Source: Lysobacterales bacterium (GTDB lineage Bacteria; Pseudomonadota; Gammaproteobacteria; Xanthomonadales; Marinicellaceae). From it: a stretch of DNA of 9,332 nt. How positions within the stretch are numbered: position 1 is the stretch's first letter; each line of letters starts with the position of its first letter. The stretch is taken from NCBI GenBank assembly GCA_015494035.1, contig WGBZ01000183.1, forward strand, positions 1-9,332, given 5' to 3'. This document shows positions 6,503 to 9,332 of this stretch, one piece after another. The notes under the pieces are model-generated. The model saw only the letters and a list, made by a program, of their open reading frames with translations, was not told where the DNA came from and ran no database searches. The translations under genes were made by a program, and so were the position numbers.

Positions 6503-6524
6503 CTAAAAATTTGTACGGCCTTTA

Positions 6525-7541
6525 TTACACGGTGCCAGGGGCAATGGGAATCAGTTGGCGCGCTTCATCCAGTATCGTCACGTCATCCGGTCGCCGGGGT
6601 GCCTGACTGACCAGGTGATTTTTCCACAGGCGGTTTCCCGGCAGGCCATGATACAGGCCCAGAATGGGGCGAATCAACCAGTTCAGCGGCGTGCCCCGGG
6701 CCAGTTGTTCCTGGCAATATCGGCCATAGTATTCCAGCACCTCATCGCGCAATGCCGGTGCCGGAGGGCCATCAGGGAAAAGGGCGTTTTGCAGTTCAGC
6801 CAGCAACCACGGGTTGTTCCATGCCGCCCGACCAATCATGACGCCGTCTGTCTGCTGCAGGTGCCCACTGGCGGCTGCCACCGAATCAATGCCCCCGTTG
6901 AGCACGACTTCCAGCTGGGGGAAATCAGCCTTCAGTCGGTAGGCGTAGTCGTATTTGAGCGGTGGCACGGTTCGGTTCTGTTTGGGGCTAAGTCCGTTCA
7001 GCCAGGCCTTGCGGGCATGCAGTATCAGTGTGCTGCAACCGGCGTGTTGACACTGCTGAACGAAATCTCTGAGATACTCATAGCTTTCCATGTCATCCAC
7101 CCCGATCCGGGTTTTGATGGTCACCGGGACATGAACGGCTTCATTCATGGCACGCAGGCAGTCGGCCACCAGGCCTGGCTCCTTCATCAGGCAGGCGCCA
7201 AAACGTCCTTGCTGAACACGATCACTGGGGCAGCCAACATTCAGGTTGATTTCGTCATAACCCCACTGTTCTCCCAGTCTGGCGCAGGCTGCCAGTGCCT
7301 CCGGGTCGCTGCCACCCAGTTGCAAGGCCACCGGCTTTTCTGCCGGGGAAAACGCCAGCTGCCGCGCAGGCTGGCCATGCAGCAAGGCGCCGGTGGTGAT
7401 CATCTCGCTGTACAGGCATGCCGACGGCGCCAGCAGCCGGTGAAAATAACGGCAATGGCGGTCCGTCCAGTCCAGCATGGGGGCCACGCACAGGCGGTGC
7501 GTCAGGCTGGCTGATGGGGCATGGGTCGGCACGGCAGGCAT
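6525..7541 (-). CDS. dusA: tRNA-dihydrouridine(20/20a) synthase DusA
   Basis: FMN-dependent enzyme that reduces uridine to dihydrouridine in the D-loop of tRNAs, using NADPH. Numbered from the ATG at 7541 (338 residues), the TIM-barrel start is LCVAPMLDWTDRHCRYFHR (17-35), the DusA signature. It continues with LQLGGSDP (73-80) and YDEINLNVGCPSDRVQ (95-110), where C104 is the catalytic cysteine. K143 in TIKTRIG and H175 in LILHARKAW match the conserved tRNA/flavin-binding residues. NGGI (215-218) and GVMIGRAA (233-240) bind the FMN phosphate. The DusA-specific helical C-terminal domain follows, slightly longer than needed. Length is normal for the family. A TTG 39 bases upstream could also start the frame, but it overlaps the likely promoter. 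The gene is divergent from the DUF368 gene, and repeat E2 follows its stop. Confidence 0.95.
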   Translation of the reverse strand: MPAVPTHAPSASLTHRLCVAPMLDWTDRHCRYFHRLLAPSACLYSEMITTGALLHGQPARQLAFSPAEKPVALQLGGSDPEALAACARLGEQWGYDEINLNVGCPSDRVQQGRFGACLMKEPGLVADCLRAMNEAVHVPVTIKTRIGVDDMESYEYLRDFVQQCQHAGCSTLILHARKAWLNGLSPKQNRTVPPLKYDYAYRLKADFPQLEVVLNGGIDSVAAASGHLQQTDGVMIGRAAWNNPWLLAELQNALFPDGPPAPALRDEVLEYYGRYCQEQLARGTPLNWLIRPILGLYHGLPGNRLWKNHLVSQAPRRPDDVTILDEARQLIPIAPGTV

Positions 7542-7564
7542 GGGCGATTGACCACGGCAAGGAA

Positions 7565-7599
7565 AAACGCAATGATACAATGCCCTCAGCCCAGTCCAA
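7565..7599 (-). promoter_or_regulatory. Possible dusA promoter
   Basis: On the minus strand TTGGAC (7599-7594, moderate -35) is followed after 16 bp by TATCAT (7577-7572, five of six to TATAAT). Transcription would start near 7565, about 24 bases before the dusA ATG at 7541. This favours that ATG over the upstream TTG. It overlaps the opposing promoter for the DUF368 gene almost completely. Confidence 0.4.
7573..7581 (+). promoter_or_regulatory. Extended -10 promoter of the DUF368 gene
   Basis: TGA-TACAAT on the plus strand is an extended -10 element (TGn plus five of six of TATAAT). A TTGACC at 7548-7553 is too far away (22 bp) to be a standard -35. The predicted start near 7588 gives a leader of about 23 bases that carries an AAGGA ribosome binding site (7599-7603). 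Confidence 0.45.
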
Positions 7600-7610
7600 A
7601 GGAATAAATC

Positions 7611-8654
7611 GTGCCGGATCCGTCTTCTGCAAGCCCGTCAACACCTGTTATGCCGCCGGAAAAAAACGCGACTTCCACTGACAGTCATTCGCCGTCAAAT
7701 CCGCCTTCCCTCTCGGTCAGGCAATTGGGCCTGACCTGGTTAAAAGGCGTATTGATGGGGGCGGCGGATGTGGTGCCTGGTGTGTCCGGCGGCACCATGG
7801 CCCTGATTACCGGTATTTATGACCGCCTGATTGCGGCCATTGCCTCGCTGACGCCGCAAACTATCCGCCTGTTGTTGCAAGGCCAGCCCGGATTATTCTG
7901 GCGGCGGATTGATGGGGCTTTCCTGCTCAGCCTGCTGGCGGGTATCGCCACGGCATTTCTTCTGCTGGCTGGTGTTATTCGCTGGCTGCTGGTGCACCAG
8001 CCACTGATGACCTGGTCATTTTTCTTTGGCCTGATTCTGGCCTCGGCGGTGTTGATTATCCAGCGAGCCAGGCCCAGAACGGCATCGGCCTTGTTGTGGA
8101 TCCTGCCAGGCTTGATGGTCGGCTGGTGGATCAGTGCCTTGACTCAGGTCCAGGTGGATCCATCCCTGGGGATGGTGTTTTTCTCCGGCATGCTGGCCAT
8201 TACGGCCATGATACTGCCGGGCATCTCGGGCAGTTTCATTTTGTTGTTACTGGGCATGTATTCGGTGTTGATTGCCGCCGTGGATGAACGCCAATGGCTG
8301 GTGCTGGCGGTTTTTATTGCCGGAGCGGTCATTGGTTTGTTGGGGTTTTCCCATTTTCTCAAATGGTTGCTGGCGCGTTACCACAGCCAGACCTTGCTGT
8401 TTCTGTGTGGGCTGATGCTGGGTTCCCTGCGAAAGATCTGGCCCTGGGAAGCGCGCCTTGAGGCCGGTTCGCTGACGGCCAATGGCGTGGCTGCTAGCGA
8501 AAAAATCATGCCCTGGCAGGTGCCAACGGCTGATCTGCTGTATTCCCTGTTGTCGCTGTTTGCGGCCATCGGGCTGGTTTTTGCTGTTCACGCCATGGGC
8601 CAGAAGCTGGCCAAACACCCCACAGGTCATCACCAACTCAAGGACACATTATGA
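7611..8654 (+). CDS. DUF368 polyprenyl-phosphate transporter (PopT family)
   Basis: Multi-pass inner-membrane protein of 347 residues. DUF368 proteins were shown in Bacillus, Staphylococcus and Vibrio to return undecaprenyl phosphate, the lipid carrier of peptidoglycan and other surface polymers, to the cytoplasmic leaflet. The family hallmark is visible twice, as GAADVVPGVSGGTMALITGIYD (residues 50-71) and ILPGISGSFILLLLGMY (201-217). This reflects an internal duplication with two re-entrant-type loops. About eight hydrophobic segments can be traced from residue 40 to the end. The first 35 residues are a Pro/Ser-rich hydrophilic tail, which is longer than typical. The GTG start at 7611 is chosen because AAGGA (7599-7603) lies seven bases ahead. 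The TGA stop overlaps the sbcB ATG in an ATGA arrangement, so the two genes are probably one operon with translational coupling. Confidence 0.9.
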   Translation: MPDPSSASPSTPVMPPEKNATSTDSHSPSNPPSLSVRQLGLTWLKGVLMGAADVVPGVSGGTMALITGIYDRLIAAIASLTPQTIRLLLQGQPGLFWRRIDGAFLLSLLAGIATAFLLLAGVIRWLLVHQPLMTWSFFFGLILASAVLIIQRARPRTASALLWILPGLMVGWWISALTQVQVDPSLGMVFFSGMLAITAMILPGISGSFILLLLGMYSVLIAAVDERQWLVLAVFIAGAVIGLLGFSHFLKWLLARYHSQTLLFLCGLMLGSLRKIWPWEARLEAGSLTANGVAASEKIMPWQVPTADLLYSLLSLFAAIGLVFAVHAMGQKLAKHPTGHHQLKDTL

Positions 8655-9332
8655 GCTTTTCACGACAAAACACCGCCCATCAGCCCAGTTTTTACTGGTA
8701 TGACCTGGAAACCTTCGGCCTGAATACCCGCTCCGATCGTATTGCCCAGTTTGCTGGCGTGCGCACTGACATGGATTTGAACGTGATCGGCGAGCCGGAT
8801 GAGTTTTTTTGTCAGCCGGTGTTCGACTACCTGCCCGACCCGGAAAGCAGTCTGCTCACCGGCATCACACCCGATCAATGCGAAGCCAAAGGCCTGCGGG
8901 AAGCGGAATTTGCCAATAAAATCCATCAACAATTCAGCCAGCCGGGCACCTGCATCGCCGGCTACAACAACATCCGCTTTGATGACGAGTTCATTCGCTT
9001 CCTGTTCTATCGCAACCTGCATGATGCCTACGCCTGGCACTGGCAAAACGGCAATTCGCGCTGGGACATTCTGGACGTGGTGCGGGCCACCTATGCCCTG
9101 CGGCCTGAAGGCATCCAATGGCCGCAGCATGAGGACGGCAAACCCAGTTTCAAGCTGGAAGACCTGACACGGGCCAATGGTCTCATGCACGAAGCCGCGC
9201 ACGACGCGGTTTCAGATGTGCTGGCCACCATCGCCCTGGCGCGTCTGATCAAACAGAAGCAGCCGCGGCTGTTTGCCTTCTTCCTCAAGCTACGCAATAA
9301 ACGTGAAGCGGCCAGGCTGTTGGATTACCGGC
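8651..9332 (+). CDS. sbcB: Exodeoxyribonuclease I, N-terminal part (runs off right edge)
   Basis: Cytoplasmic 3'-5' exonuclease that degrades single-stranded DNA in recombination and mismatch repair. 227 residues are present, about half of the usual 475 or so. The DEDDh catalytic residues are all visible: D18 and E20 (YDLETFG), D111 (GYNNIRFDDEF), H184 and D189 (EAAHDAVSDV). Each is displaced by exactly three residues from the E. coli positions D15, E17, D108, H181 and D186. Other conserved stretches are YAWHWQNGNSRWDILDV and YALRPEGIQWP. The ATG at 8651 has AAGGA six bases ahead, inside the end of the DUF368 gene, and shares four bases with its stop codon. The SH3-like and C-terminal helical domains are outside the window. 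Confidence 0.96.
   Translation, partial: MSFSRQNTAHQPSFYWYDLETFGLNTRSDRIAQFAGVRTDMDLNVIGEPDEFFCQPVFDYLPDPESSLLTGITPDQCEAKGLREAEFANKIHQQFSQPGTCIAGYNNIRFDDEFIRFLFYRNLHDAYAWHWQNGNSRWDILDVVRATYALRPEGIQWPQHEDGKPSFKLEDLTRANGLMHEAAHDAVSDVLATIALARLIKQKQPRLFAFFLKLRNKREAARLLDYR

Noticed and set aside
6555..7514. Plus-strand open frame of 319 codons opposite dusA
   Set aside because: The minus frame encodes DusA with all of its catalytic residues; the plus frame is a shadow caused by codon bias.

Overview
The window is a chromosomal segment, most likely from a gammaproteobacterium. The homoserine kinase, DusA and exonuclease I fragments all read like the E. coli proteins along their length. The Oar-type TonB-dependent receptor suggests a lineage related to Xanthomonadales, but that placement is an inference. 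There are eight protein-coding genes, two of them cut by the window edges. Six are on the minus strand and two on the plus strand. I see no tRNA, rRNA, CRISPR array, transposase or phage gene.

Layout from left to right: the 5' part of thrB (minus, runs off the left edge); a hairpin terminator; an unrecognised exported 310-residue protein with six cysteines (minus); a second, nearly identical terminator; a large Oar-like TonB-dependent outer-membrane receptor (minus); a small acidic protein of unknown function (minus); a palindromic intergenic repeat (E1); an arginine deiminase/CtlX-like guanidino-group enzyme (minus); a second copy of the repeat (E2); dusA (minus); a short divergent promoter region; a DUF368 polyprenyl-phosphate transporter (plus); and the 5' part of sbcB (plus, runs off the right edge), which overlaps the DUF368 stop by four bases.

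Most genes are housekeeping: threonine biosynthesis, tRNA dihydrouridine modification, lipid-carrier recycling and a DNA-repair nuclease. Two parts are less ordinary. The first is the receptor plus orphan exported protein, two same-strand genes each with its own predicted promoter and each ended by almost the same terminator, which may act together at the cell envelope. The second is the pair of about 160-bp palindromic, MITE-like elements. Both sit in tight minus-strand intergenic gaps. One ends exactly on a stop codon and stops five bases short of the next gene's ribosome binding site, so it may influence expression of both neighbours.

No complete new system can be demonstrated from sequence alone. 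The receptor/orphan pair and the repeats are the strongest leads.
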